From NCBI RefSeq assembly GCF_019991125.1, contig NZ_JAGENB010000002.1, positions 744,001 to 808,000 of the forward strand: 64,000 nt of DNA, given 5' to 3'. The DNA is from Phyllobacterium calauticae. Lineage in GTDB: Bacteria > Pseudomonadota > Alphaproteobacteria > Rhizobiales > Rhizobiaceae. A model generated the notes under the pieces. The model did not search any database. It saw nothing but the letters and a program-made list of their open reading frames with translations, and was not told the origin of the DNA. Both the position numbers and the translations under genes were made by a program. Of the stretch, positions 35,227 to 44,287 are shown piece by piece. The stretch's first letter is position 1. Every line of letters starts with the position of its first letter.

Positions 35227-35784
35227 TCAGAGGATCGCCAGAAACTGCTTCAGCCACGCCGGATGGGCAGGCCATGCAGGTGCTGTCACTAGATTGCCAT
35301 CAGTGACGGCCTCTGTCACCGGAATATCGGCAAAGGTGCCGCCTGATGCCGTCACTTCGTACGCGCAGGCAGGATAGGCCGAGCAGATCCGCCCCTTCAG
35401 AACGCCGGCAGCGGCGAGCAATTGCGCACCATGGCAGATGGCGGCAACGGGTTTCCGGGCTTCGAAGAAGTGCTGCACCATCTTGATGACGTCCGGGTTC
35501 ATGCGCAGATATTCCGGCGCGCGACCGCCGGGAACGACCAGCGCATCATAACGTGCGGGGTCGACGGCATCAAAATCCGCGTTCAGTGCGAAATTGTGGC
35601 CGGGTTTTTCCGAATAGGTCTGGTCACCCTCGAAGTCATGAATCGCGGTCTTGACCGTATCGCCGGCCTTCTTGCCGGGGCAAACCGCATCAACGCTGTG
35701 GCCGGTTGCAAGCAGCGTCTGGAACGGGACCATGGTTTCATAGTCCTCGGTGAAATCGCCGGTGATCATCAGGATCTTCGCCAT
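35227..35784 (-). CDS. DJ-1/PfpI family protein
   Basis: A 185-residue class I glutamine amidotransferase-like protein. The nucleophile elbow is [19 protein letters not shown] with the reactive cysteine, and the conserved acidic residue near the N-terminus lies in [16 protein letters not shown]. Members act as glyoxalases/deglycases, chaperones or proteases against stress; this long form with [15 protein letters not shown] resembles the YhbO-like/plant DJ-1 group. GGAGG precedes the ATG. It is first in a two-gene operon with the RHH protein. Confidence 0.88.
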   Translation of the reverse strand: MAKILMITGDFTEDYETMVPFQTLLATGHSVDAVCPGKKAGDTVKTAIHDFEGDQTYSEKPGHNFALNADFDAVDPARYDALVVPGGRAPEYLRMNPDVIKMVQHFFEARKPVAAICHGAQLLAAAGVLKGRICSAYPACAYEVTASGGTFADIPVTEAVTDGNLVTAPAWPAHPAWLKQFLAIL

Positions 35785-36029
35785 CGCATATCCTCCCTTG
35801 CTGATGGATGAGGCGGCAAGGATAGGCCGTAAGGCGAGAAGGCAGGTGTTAACCCGATACTACGGCAACACTCGACGTGTCCCGCTCGGCCATTACTGTC
35901 GGGCCTCACCAGCCCGAACATGCGATTTTGGTCATTTGAAAGAACAGATGGCGCGCTCCCCGCTACCGCATTTTACGTTGTGGCTGCCCATATATGCGCC
36001 GGTAAATGTTCTGCCGATCAACTGGTCCG
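35785..36029. other. Gap upstream of the PfpI operon
   Basis: It presumably holds the leftward promoter of the PfpI-RHH operon. No intact frame or RNA gene was recognised. Its right border is the insertion-sequence-like sequence at about 36030. Confidence 0.4.
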
Positions 36030-36235
36030 AAACATGTGACAGCAAGGTTGAAATGTCGCTTGTTGTGCAAAGTTAAAATGTCATCCTGACAGATGCCGAG
36101 GCTCGTCGACGGGCAGGGCGGAGACCTCGATATCGCAGCTCTGCCCGGCGACGGAGAATAGATCTGTGGCAGCCTGCTCCCGTAGTCTGCGCTCCCTTCG
36201 TTCCTCGACCCAGCTGTTGCGCCGCGACGGTTTGC
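36030..36235 (-). mobile_element. Insertion-sequence end remnant with transposase tail
   Basis: GGTTGAAATGTC (about 36046-36057) and AGTTAAAATGTC (about 36070-36081) are near-identical direct repeats of the kind found inside the termini of IS21-like elements. Read on the minus strand, a frame ending at 36081 gives WVEERRERRLREQAATDLF then DIEVSALPVDEPRHLSG, a charged tail such as ends some transposases. No intact transposase or second end is present, so this is a scar. The family call is tentative. Confidence 0.35.
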
Positions 36236-36586
36236 GTGCGCGTTTTTGATAGGCGATACGAAGAGTACGGCTGGTCGCAAGGCGGTTTCGTTCTGGTTGA
36301 TCCCACCAGTGGCTCCCTATCATCAGACGAGGCGACCAAATGTGTGCTTGCAGGTTTTGACTACCTGCTCGGTGTGCCCATCGCCAATACTTTTGACTTT
36401 CACACTTTCCCATCCCCTGAAGTAAGTGCGGTTTTTCTCGATTTCCTGCGACAATGTTCTTACGAGGGTAAAACTGATGTGTTGCCAAAGCGAACGTCAA
36501 GGCACGGCATTACGACATTCCCATCTCTAAGCTGCATACAGGAAGAGATTGATGTAGCGCTCGTCTCGAACCAACGCGGCGACTAG
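36236..36586 (+). CDS. Hypothetical ORF, probably a fragment
   Basis: A 116-codon frame with plausible protein character (RYEEYGWSQGGFVLVDPTSG, then KCVLAGFDYLLGVPIANTF). It starts at the border of the IS-like remnant, so its real N-terminus may be lost. No family recognised. It lies 26 bases before the thioesterase fragment. An overlapping minus-strand frame exists but looks less protein-like. Confidence 0.3.
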   Translation: MRVFDRRYEEYGWSQGGFVLVDPTSGSLSSDEATKCVLAGFDYLLGVPIANTFDFHTFPSPEVSAVFLDFLRQCSYEGKTDVLPKRTSRHGITTFPSLSCIQEEIDVALVSNQRGD

Positions 36587-36611
36587 GTATGTTGAGAGGC
36601 TGGAGGAGTAA

Positions 36612-37007
36612 ATGACACGCTTCGACGAAGTCCCGATTGCTGCCAAAGGCGTGACATCCGTGGCAGTCCGATATTTCGGTGGTGATGGTCAACCTCTGGG
36701 CTTGTGCGAAATTGACCTGCAGACATTCATCCTGGCAGTGGATAGACTTGTGGTAGAGGGGTGCCGACAAATCGCCGTCGTCGGGACGTCCAAGGGGGCC
36801 GAAGCTGCGTTGCTGACGGCAATCCATGATCACCGCATCAATACAGTCGTTGCAATCAGCCCATCATCGGTGGTTTGGGGGAACACAGGGCCAGGGCGGG
36901 ACGGGGATACGTGGCCGCAGCGCTCGTCATGGATTTACAAAGGAAAACCGTTACCGTTCATCGCTAGCGATCCCTATTGGGTGAGGGAGTACGTAGCCAC
37001 CCGCTGA
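36612..37007 (+). pseudogene. Truncated acyl-CoA thioester hydrolase/BAAT-type alpha/beta hydrolase
   Basis: A 131-codon frame matches the centre of BAAT C-terminal-domain hydrolases: VAVRYFGGDGQPLGLCEIDL, AVDRLVVEGCRQIAVVGTSK with the nucleophile serine, then NTVVAISPSSVVWGN and WPQRSSWIYKGKPLPFI. The first strand with the oxyanion loop and everything after the lid, including the catalytic Asp and His (normally another 100 or more residues), are missing. A strong GGAGGAG site precedes the ATG, so it may still be translated, but it cannot be a complete enzyme. Confidence 0.7.
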
Positions 37008-37405
37008 ACACCGCAGAGGTTTTGGCTTCACCGGGAATAATGATCAATCGCTCTGATCGCGATGGATTGTGATGAGTTCCTGCAACTGCTCGATGCCGAA
37101 GCGAGACAGAGAGTCCCAAAGCTTCCAAGAAGTCAGTATCGGTCGGCCCCATGCTGGTCACTCTGGTGGATCCCAACACTTCAAGAGAGGTAAGACCAGC
37201 ATTGTGCATCTTTATGTGTAGATCTGAGGGCAGTTTTGCAAGCCGTTTGACACCCTGACGACAGATATGGAGGATCACGTCGAAAGGCAGATCATGCCGC
37301 TGTGGCTCCATGGACAAACCCTGCCCTCGCATTCTACTGTGGCGGTCACGGGCACGCACCACATGAGTCGGACGTGGGCCGCGGTTTCAGTCCAAAGGGA
37401 AAAAC
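37008..37405. other. Gap without a supported gene
   Basis: This 398-base gap has one minus-strand frame (about 37362-36964) containing DVILHICRQGVKRLAKLPSD, with no family match and no ribosome site. I treat it as non-coding or decayed. The promoter of the exported protein at 37406 presumably lies at its right end. Confidence 0.4.
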
Positions 37406-37819
37406 ATGCGCATTCGGTCGATGATGATGGGGGCAGCTGCCTTGGTGGCGGTTGGAGCGTTCGCTGTGCACGCGCAGGCCGAAGGGTTCGAAAACATCGT
37501 GCTGTCCGCAAGCAAGGACGCGAACGAGACCCAGGCGACATTTGCGCCGGATACGGCCAAGATCTTTCTCTCCGCCGACCTGACCGACGAGGTGGCCTCG
37601 GGATCAAAGCTAACCGTGAGCTGGATTTCGGTGGATTCGGGCGGTGTCGCGCCGGCGAACTACAAGATCGACGAGGCCAGCTTCGAAATCGGCAAGATCG
37701 AAAACCATATCGACGCCTCGCTTTCCAAGCCGGACGCCGGCTGGCCGGTCGGCACCTATCAGGTGCAGATCGCCGTTGACGGCACGATGAAGGAAGCGGT
37801 CGACTTTTCCGTGAAGTGA
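37406..37819 (+). CDS. Exported protein of unknown function, Ig-like
   Basis: A 137-residue protein with a signal peptide (MRIRSMMMGAAALVAVGAFA, cleavage near AQA). The mature part of about 112 residues is beta-rich (KIFLSADLTDEVASGSKLTV, then GTYQVQIAVDGTMKEAVDFS), like a single immunoglobulin-type sandwich. There are no cysteines. AGGGAAAA precedes the ATG. No family name is known to me. The gene is flanked on both sides by decayed sequence. Confidence 0.7.
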   Translation: MRIRSMMMGAAALVAVGAFAVHAQAEGFENIVLSASKDANETQATFAPDTAKIFLSADLTDEVASGSKLTVSWISVDSGGVAPANYKIDEASFEIGKIENHIDASLSKPDAGWPVGTYQVQIAVDGTMKEAVDFSVK

Positions 37820-37974
37820 CCGGCGCGCGCCAGGTGGCCCTACTCCATGAGTAGGGCGTCGCCGCCCGCCATCGACAATGGCGCGAGAAGAACGCGCGCC
37901 GGATTTACTTTCAATGCGGGCGCGCCATACTGGCCCAGCCCATTGAAGACAGTATTCATCATGTCGACAACAGC

Positions 37975-38215
37975 GGCGGGATTTGGCGGGCTGCCATTTC
38001 CATGGGAGCAATTGCTCCAGTTTGGTGACGGTGATTTCGGCGATACGCGCCAGGACACCGGCAAGCCAAGCCTGCGGATCGACGTCGTTAAGCTTCGCCG
38101 ACATGATGAGTGTGGCCATGATGGCGGCGCGATCCACGCCCCGATCGGATCCGGCGACGAGTCATGCTTTTCTGCCGAGAGCGAGGCCGCGCAGCGCTCG
38201 CAACGCAGCCATGCC
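37975..38215 (-). pseudogene. IS66-family transposase (TnpC) C-terminal remnant
   Basis: Read on the minus strand this gives ALRGLALGRKA, an in-frame TGA where a tryptophan codon is expected, then LVAGSDRGVDRAAIMATL, IMSAKLNDVDPQAWLAGV and LARIAEITVTKLEQLLPW. This is the signature end of IS66 transposases (sAKLNgiDPqAWL, LPW). The DDE catalytic part and both IS ends are absent. The remaining parts of the 37820-38325 gap hold no other recognisable gene. Confidence 0.8.
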
Positions 38216-38325
38216 TCGAGCTCGTGGATGTTACCTTTGCCGTAAGGGTTCTTAACAACTCTTCATAGTGGATTGCAGCATAGGACAATTCATCAGCTGT
38301 GCCGCCGGCGAGCACGACATGACAG

Positions 38326-39204
38326 TCAGCCCCATGGTGTGCCTTGAAACGCATTCATCGGCAGCTTGAGATAGCGTATGCCGTTCTCTTCCAACTCTGG
38401 AAGTCGGCTGCCGTTGATGTTGACCTGCAAGGCGTGCAGGATGAGTTTTGGCATTGGGAGCGTCCGGTCTCGGTTCTCGCGCATCAAGACAAAGTCCTCT
38501 TTGTTTGGTGAGCCTTTGAGATGGATATTCTCAGCTTTCTGACGGTCGACCGTGCTTTCCCATAGGGGTTGCCGTCCACCTGGCTGATAGTCATGCCCGA
38601 CAAATATGCGCGTGTCTCCGGGCAGGGCGAGGATTTTCTGGATACTCGCCCATAACGTGCCTGCGCTTCCGCCTGGAAAGTCCGCACGGGCTGTGCCGCT
38701 GTCGGGCATGAAAATCGTATCGTGCACGAACGCCGCGTCGCCGATCGAATAGGTTATCGATGCAAGCGTGTGGCCCGGCGAGAACATGACGCCGGCTGCG
38801 ATGCTGCCGATGGAGAAGGTGTCGCCGTCAACGAACAGCCGGTCCCACTGACTTCCATCGATGCGCAAATCCGGCCAATTGTAGATCTGCGACCAGATCT
38901 TCTGGACATCGACAATTCTTGCGCCAATGGCGATTGGCGCACCCGTAATCCCTTTGAGATAGGCTGCAGCCGACATGTGGTCGGCATGCGGATGGGTATC
39001 GAGAATCCACTGAACATGCAGATCTTGCTCACGGACAAAGTCGAGCAGCAGATCGGCATTGCATGTCGCTGTCGTGCCCGACTTCTCATCGAAGTCGAGG
39101 ACCGGATCGATGATGGCGCAAGCCCTGGTCTTCGGATCGCTGACTACGTACTGAACCGAAAATGTGCGCGGGTCAAAGAAGGCGGTAACGTCGGGCCTAT
39201 GCAT
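38326..39204 (-). CDS. MBL-fold persulfide dioxygenase-like hydrolase (Blh/ETHE1 type)
   Basis: A 292-residue metallo-beta-lactamase-fold protein. Metal ligands are visible: THPHADHMSAAAYLKG, VMFSPGHTLASIT, DAAFVHDTIFMPDSG and IFVGHDYQPGG. The pattern (HxHxDH, later GHD) and the start with FDPRTFSVQYVVSDP follow the sulfur dioxygenase group, which oxidises glutathione persulfide to sulfite using iron. The start at 39204 has AGGAC upstream and overlaps the preceding cysteine-desulfurase-like gene by eight bases, so the two form an operon. Its partner supports a role in removing sulfide or persulfide from cysteine breakdown. Confidence 0.87.
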   Translation of the reverse strand: MHRPDVTAFFDPRTFSVQYVVSDPKTRACAIIDPVLDFDEKSGTTATCNADLLLDFVREQDLHVQWILDTHPHADHMSAAAYLKGITGAPIAIGARIVDVQKIWSQIYNWPDLRIDGSQWDRLFVDGDTFSIGSIAAGVMFSPGHTLASITYSIGDAAFVHDTIFMPDSGTARADFPGGSAGTLWASIQKILALPGDTRIFVGHDYQPGGRQPLWESTVDRQKAENIHLKGSPNKEDFVLMRENRDRTLPMPKLILHALQVNINGSRLPELEENGIRYLKLPMNAFQGTPWG

Positions 39205-40696
39205 GGACAGCGTCCTGAAAATCCGGGACACGCGGCGAGAAAATCGCGCGTGCCGGATCGAATGTGTAGAGCGCTTCAAATGAAGGAGCATCGCGCGCCA
39301 ACTGAGCGACAGATTGCAGGATGAAGGAGACTTTTTCATCTGATAAAAGAACGCTCAGATTGAGTCTGGTAAATCCGGGCTTCTCGATCTCGTTGCCACT
39401 GAGGATCGCCAGCCGCATCCGTTGCGAGGTGTCGGCATCAATCGACAGCAATCGGTGCACATAGGGCCCCGCGCAGGCGCATCCTCCCCGGGCCTGGATG
39501 CCGAACCGATCACTCAGCAGCCGCGTGATCAATTGCTGGTGGACATACCCGCCTTTAGCGTTTCTGATTCGGAACGAGAATATCGGAAGACGTGGGAGTA
39601 GGCAGGAGCCGAGCAGTTCGATCTCTGGAACGTTCTGCCATGCCGCAAATGCCTTTTGCGTCAGCGCATCGTTGAGCCGCTTGATGTCATCCAATCCGAT
39701 CGCCTGTTTGACCAGAAAAGCAAGTGCCGCTCGAATGTCGCCGATGACGTTGGGCGTGCCCGCTTCCTCGCGCGCTTCAAGGCTGTCGCTGTAATCATGG
39801 CCCGTTGGCGAAACGAATTTCACGGTGCCGCCACCTGGCCAAGAGGGCTTGCTTGCGGTAACGGCATCGTGACGAACAATCAGGATACCTGTTGCTCCCG
39901 GCCCGCCAATAAATTTATGCAGCGATATGACAATCGCGTCTATCTCGACGTCCGTTTCGGGGCGCATCGAGATTGGCAGGTAAGGTCCGGCACCGGCATA
40001 GTCCCAGACGATCTTTGCCCCTGCCGATTTGGCGATCTTCGTGATTGCCGCGACATCGGTCATAATCCCTGTCACGTTGGACGCGGCCGAAAAAGAGCAG
40101 ACTTTCAGATCTGCCGTGGCGCTCTCCAGCGCTTTTGTCAGAAGCACGGGATCCGGGCCGCCGTCGACACCTTCGGCGATTTCTATGATCTGCGCGCCGC
40201 TTTCTCGCCATGGCAGAATATTTGAGTGATGCTCATAAGGTCCGATGATCACGCAAACCCGCTGGCCCGACGCAACTGCCTTGGAGACACCAAGCAAATT
40301 GACAAGCCGATTGATGCCGGCAGTTGCTCCGGACCCTGCAAAGATGACTGCGTGGTTGTGGTCTGCATCGCAGCATTCCGCGATCACTGCGCGCGCAGCC
40401 CGGCGCAGGCGTGTCATCATGCCTCCGCAGTAGGAGGCCTCGGTATGGCTGTTTGCATAATAGGGCAACACGTCTTCGAGGATAAAATGCTCGACCTGTT
40501 TGAGTGCCCGTCCGGAAGCGACGTAATCGGCATAGACGAGATCTTGCAAGCCGAACGGCCCGTCGACTTTGGCCTGCGAACCAATGAGACCCTCGCGTAG
40601 CATGACGACGGGATCGGCCACATCGAGGCTACTTCGGAATTTGGCGAGAACTGCCATTGGGACTGCTGATTGGCGAGTATTGACTGGCTCTTGCAC
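39197..40696 (-). CDS. Class V aminotransferase-fold PLP enzyme (cysteine desulfurase-like)
   Basis: A 499-residue fold-type I PLP enzyme, longer than IscS/SufS (about 400). The PLP lysine is in IVISLHKFIGGPGATG, the aspartate in AKIVWDYAGAGPY, the phosphate-site segment in FAGSGATAGINRL. A cysteine in the active-site loop, GIQARGGCACAGPYVHRL, corresponds to the persulfide cysteine of desulfurases. The extra ~90 C-terminal residues are not recognised. The GTG start has GGAG upstream. It overlaps the persulfide-dioxygenase gene and is divergent from an Lrp-family regulator, so it is probably catabolic rather than for Fe-S assembly; no isc or suf genes are near. Confidence 0.85.
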   Translation of the reverse strand: MQEPVNTRQSAVPMAVLAKFRSSLDVADPVVMLREGLIGSQAKVDGPFGLQDLVYADYVASGRALKQVEHFILEDVLPYYANSHTEASYCGGMMTRLRRAARAVIAECCDADHNHAVIFAGSGATAGINRLVNLLGVSKAVASGQRVCVIIGPYEHHSNILPWRESGAQIIEIAEGVDGGPDPVLLTKALESATADLKVCSFSAASNVTGIMTDVAAITKIAKSAGAKIVWDYAGAGPYLPISMRPETDVEIDAIVISLHKFIGGPGATGILIVRHDAVTASKPSWPGGGTVKFVSPTGHDYSDSLEAREEAGTPNVIGDIRAALAFLVKQAIGLDDIKRLNDALTQKAFAAWQNVPEIELLGSCLLPRLPIFSFRIRNAKGGYVHQQLITRLLSDRFGIQARGGCACAGPYVHRLLSIDADTSQRMRLAILSGNEIEKPGFTRLNLSVLLSDEKVSFILQSVAQLARDAPSFEALYTFDPARAIFSPRVPDFQDAVHA

Positions 40697-40792
40697 TGTC
40701 GGTCTCCAGATAGGATTTGACAGAGATTATATTCCCCCTCACTCTTCAAATCCTCACCGATTTTTTGACAACTTGGAGATAATACGGGTAAA

Positions 40793-41302
40793 ATGATCGA
40801 TAAATCCGAGAAAATTGATGATTTTGATCTGAAAATTCTGACTTGCCTTCAACGAAACGCGGTCGCATCGCAACGTGATTTGGCCGATCAGGTGGGGCTA
40901 TCGCAAAATGCCTGTTGGCGGAGGCTCCAACGGCTTCACGCTATCGGCATGGTGCGAGGCGCACACGCTGACATCAATCTGGAGGTGCTTGGTTTCGATC
41001 TGATCGTGATTGTCATGATCCGCACGCGCCACCACTCCAAGGAATGGTCTGATGATTTTCGCAAACACGTCGACCAGTTGCCAGAGGTTATCGATTTTTA
41101 CCGAATTGGCGGGGATTGGGACTATTTGATCAAGGTCGCAACCCGTGGGATGTCGGGCTATGACGCTTTTTATCAGAAACTTATTACAAACTTCGATTTG
41201 GCGACCGTAACGGGCTATTTTTCGATGGAAGCCATTATCAACAATCGAGCGGTTGATCTAACTCGTGTCCGCCAAAGCGACAAGAGTCGTTTAATTCCGT
41301 AA
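40793..41302 (+). CDS. Lrp/AsnC-family regulator
   Basis: A 169-residue protein: winged helix FDLKILTCLQRNAVASQRDL, recognition segment LSQNACWRRLQRLHAIGMVR, then a RAM effector domain (EVIDFYRIGGDWDYLIKV, with NFDLATVTGYFSMEAI). The CWRRLQRL form is shared with the cysteine-responsive DecR/CyuR subgroup. It is divergent from the desulfurase-like/dioxygenase operon across 96 bases, so cysteine or a related thiol is the likely inducer (inference). Confidence 0.9.
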   Translation: MIDKSEKIDDFDLKILTCLQRNAVASQRDLADQVGLSQNACWRRLQRLHAIGMVRGAHADINLEVLGFDLIVIVMIRTRHHSKEWSDDFRKHVDQLPEVIDFYRIGGDWDYLIKVATRGMSGYDAFYQKLITNFDLATVTGYFSMEAIINNRAVDLTRVRQSDKSRLIP

Positions 41303-41448
41303 AGCGTCCAGTGAGCCATACATCGGATAATCTGGAAAAACCGCCCCGCGAAGCACATTCGTTCAAGGCCCCATCAGCTTGAATCCAGGAAAAACAGGCG
41401 CGGAAGCATAGGTTCCTCTATCGCAGCCAATCGAGACCGCGATCGGAT

Positions 41449-42255
41449 CTACACCGGGTTCCGAGGGGACGGAAATAACTCCTCGGTCAAACCAAGGACA
41501 CGATAAACAAACAACCCCAGCCATTCATGCATCGCAAGATCAGATGCGGCAAGACCTGTGGCAATGGTCGAAACGGGTCTGAGCCAATCTGCACTTCCGC
41601 GGGTGCGATAATCCACGGGATAGGGAGTTATGTTCATACCGGCAGCACGAAAACACGCAACGGCCCGTGGCATGTGGCTCGCCGAAGTCACCAGCAGCCA
41701 CTGTTCCCCTGGCTCGGCTTGAAACGCCGCGGCGGTTTCCGATCCGTTTTCGCATGTGTTGCGCGAAAGCTCCTCAATGCTGATGCGGGTTTCAGGTAGA
41801 CCGATAGAGACAAGTACATCTTTGGCAATCTGCGATTCCGTCGGGGAGTTGTCGTGGACAAGATGATTGGCACCGCCGGACAGCAATACACGCGCATCAG
41901 GATGAAGCCGGGCGAGTTCGGCCGTTGCCGTCAGCCTTTCGGCTGCCTCGTTCAAAGCGGGGCTATGATGTCCGGCTGTTATGTGTGTGTCGACAGCGCC
42001 TCCGAGCATGATGATGCCGGCAACTGGGCCTGTAATGCTGGGTTGTGGAAAGCGGTTCTCAAGAAGCAGTAGGGCTGCTGGTCCTGCAGGAGACCAGCCA
42101 AGGATTGCAAGTAGCGCAACTGACATCACGAGAAATGACAGACCTGTCCTGCGAAACCCTAGGATCAGGGCGAATATGCCCGAAATACCGAGAAGCCCGA
42201 TGATGTTGGACGGCAGGACCAGGTAGCCCGCCACTTTGGAGATCAGGAAGAACAT
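41449..42255 (-). CDS. YdcF/ElyC-type DUF218 membrane protein
   Basis: A 268-residue protein: two N-terminal membrane helices (residues ~5-55, including IIGLLGISGIFALILGF) and a periplasmic DUF218 domain. The domain shows GIIMLGGAVDT, ARVLLSGGANHLV, SRNTCENGSETAAAF and LLVTSASHMPRAVACFRAAG, the family's conserved polar residues. ElyC/SanA relatives affect envelope polysaccharide and lipid-carrier metabolism. It lies next to, and divergent from, a DMT transporter. Confidence 0.85.
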   Translation of the reverse strand: MFFLISKVAGYLVLPSNIIGLLGISGIFALILGFRRTGLSFLVMSVALLAILGWSPAGPAALLLLENRFPQPSITGPVAGIIMLGGAVDTHITAGHHSPALNEAAERLTATAELARLHPDARVLLSGGANHLVHDNSPTESQIAKDVLVSIGLPETRISIEELSRNTCENGSETAAAFQAEPGEQWLLVTSASHMPRAVACFRAAGMNITPYPVDYRTRGSADWLRPVSTIATGLAASDLAMHEWLGLFVYRVLGLTEELFPSPRNPV

Positions 42256-42465
42256 TTAAGGCCCCGGTGTTCACGGCATGATTGCTTGTGTGCGTGATGT
42301 GTGCAGCATCATGCGCTTATTGTCCAACGGAACGACGGTGATCGATACGGAGCAAGAGGAAGCCATATTGGGCAACGAGAAATCCAATTTCAAATCTCAT
42401 TGTTTCCTGACACCAGGATGTCAGCAGTGGGCCTATATTGTTTCTGTTCAATCAAAGGCGGATCG

Positions 42466-43347
42466 ATGAGTGCGGCGGGATATCGACTGGGACTGGTGTT
42501 TGTTACAGGCTCTGCGGTGGCTTGGAGCACGGCAGGGTTTTTCACACGGCTTATTCAACTGGATAGCTGGACGATGCTGGCGTGGCGCGGCATCTTCGGC
42601 GCGATTGCAATTGCATTGGTGATTTTCGCGTTGGAAGGTCGAAAGAGTTGGCTGGCGTTTCGAACGATGGGTTTGCCGGGATGGATGTTCGCGGCCGTAT
42701 CCGCCCTTGGAATGATCTTTTTCATCACATCGCTCAGGCACACGACCGTCGCCCATGGCGCGGTCATTTACGCCACGGTTCCGTTCGTTGCCGCGGGTTT
42801 GAGCTGGCTCGTTCTGAATGAACAACCCACACGCAGCGCCATCATTGCAAGTTTGTTTGCCCTTGCCGGTGTGGCGCTGATGATGGGATTCGGCGTGGAA
42901 GGCGGACTGTTCGGCGACGTCCTGGCATTTGGACTTACCGTCTGTATGGCCATCATGATGGTTATCGCGCGGCGGTATCAGAATATCCCGATCATGCCGG
43001 CCGCCTGTCTGTCGGCTTTGCTCAGTGGTTTGGTGTGTTGGCCGCTCGGTGATCCGCTTGTCATTACCAGTCATGAGCTTTTGATCCTGGCTCTGTTTGG
43101 TGTTGTTAATTCAGCCATTGGTCTTGCGCTGTTCACACTGGGTGCCCGGCATCTTCCGGCAATCGAGACGGCCTTGATTGGATCGTTGGACGCTCCGCTA
43201 GCGCCGCTCTGGGTTTGGCTCGCATTCAATGAAACGCCCGGTGCAAGCACGATAATGGGCGCGCTGATTGTCTTTGCTGCGGTATGCGTGCACCTGATTG
43301 CCGGAACACTCAGACGAAAAACGCAACTTGAACCTGCCGTATTTTGA
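42466..43347 (+). CDS. EamA/DMT-family transporter
   Basis: A 293-residue ten-helix permease with two EamA repeats: GSAVAWSTAGFFTRLIQLDS starts the first, and the second begins at about residue 140 (GDVLAFGLTVCMAIMMVIAR) and contains LFTLGARHLPAIETALIGSL. The substrate is unknown. AAAGGCGG lies before the ATG at 42466; the open frame upstream to 42301 is unlikely to be coding. It stands alone. Confidence 0.87.
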   Translation: MSAAGYRLGLVFVTGSAVAWSTAGFFTRLIQLDSWTMLAWRGIFGAIAIALVIFALEGRKSWLAFRTMGLPGWMFAAVSALGMIFFITSLRHTTVAHGAVIYATVPFVAAGLSWLVLNEQPTRSAIIASLFALAGVALMMGFGVEGGLFGDVLAFGLTVCMAIMMVIARRYQNIPIMPAACLSALLSGLVCWPLGDPLVITSHELLILALFGVVNSAIGLALFTLGARHLPAIETALIGSLDAPLAPLWVWLAFNETPGASTIMGALIVFAAVCVHLIAGTLRRKTQLEPAVF

Positions 43348-43600
43348 AATCTGTGATCGCTGTTGCTGCCAAGCGGATCGGAATTGCGGATGACGACCGG
43401 GGTCCGTTAAAGATACAACAAGACAAAGCGAGGGGAAATCCAATCCAAATGCCGAATTCTGATCTTTCCTGTTGATTTCCACGCGGAACTGAGCCGGGCT
43501 TCCGTCAGGATGAACCAGGTACGTTTCCACGTGAGCCATTAAGCCAGCATAATCCGGTGTGCGCTTGCATAAGGGGGGCAGTTATCAGTAGATTGCGCGC

Positions 43601-44038
43601 ATGGCACTCAAACGAATGGACAACATAGGAATCGTCGTCGAAGACCTCGAAGAGGCGATTGATTTCTTTCGCGAGCTCGGCCTCGAATTCGAAGGTCGGG
43701 CCACGATTGAAGGGGAATGGGCCGGACGTGTCACTGGACTGGGGGATCAGCGTGTCGAGATTGCCATGATGCGCACACCGGACGGCCACAGCCGGCTCGA
43801 ACTTTCCCGCTTCCTCACGCCGCCCGTCATCGCGGATCATCGCAATGCTCCGGTCAACGCTCTAGGCTACCTCCGCGTCATGTTCACCGTGGACGATATC
43901 GACGACACGCTTGAACGGCTCCGCAAGCGCGGCGCGCGGCTTGCAGGCGAAGTCGTCCAGTACAAAGACGCGTATCGGCTCTGCTACATCCGTGGGCCTG
44001 AAGGACTTCTCATCGGACTTGCCCAAGAACTCAGCTGA
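43601..44038 (+). CDS. VOC/glyoxalase-family protein
   Basis: A 145-residue single VOC protein: RMDNIGIVVEDLEEAIDFFR begins the first beta-alpha module, and FTVDDIDDTLERLRKRGARL the second, ending IRGPEGLLIGLAQEL with the metal-ligand glutamate position. Metal ligands would be His/Gln from the first module and Glu from the second; the first histidine is replaced by Asn8, so metal binding is doubtful. The substrate is unknown. The gene stands alone. Confidence 0.85.
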   Translation: MALKRMDNIGIVVEDLEEAIDFFRELGLEFEGRATIEGEWAGRVTGLGDQRVEIAMMRTPDGHSRLELSRFLTPPVIADHRNAPVNALGYLRVMFTVDDIDDTLERLRKRGARLAGEVVQYKDAYRLCYIRGPEGLLIGLAQELS

Positions 44039-44287
44039 GCGGGCACGTTGCAATTGTGCACGCCAACCAGGCCATCACCGAAACATTGGTCTTTTTGCAC
44101 AAAATGTCGGCTCTTGGCGGCGGCATTGCCGCTCAGGCGAAACATCCCGATACGCGTTTTCAGATGCGTTTTTTACCCGGAGGACGCCCGGATTCAATCC
44201 ACTGTACGCGCGCTGAGGGGCGCTGTGAGTGCGTTCCACCGATATCACCTCAGCTTCGGCCAAGATACAGAGTGGAATGTCCGTCAG

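Noticed and set aside
36964..37362. 132-codon minus-strand frame in the 37 kb gap
   Set aside because: No ribosome site, no family match, overlaps the thioesterase remnant; treated as chance.
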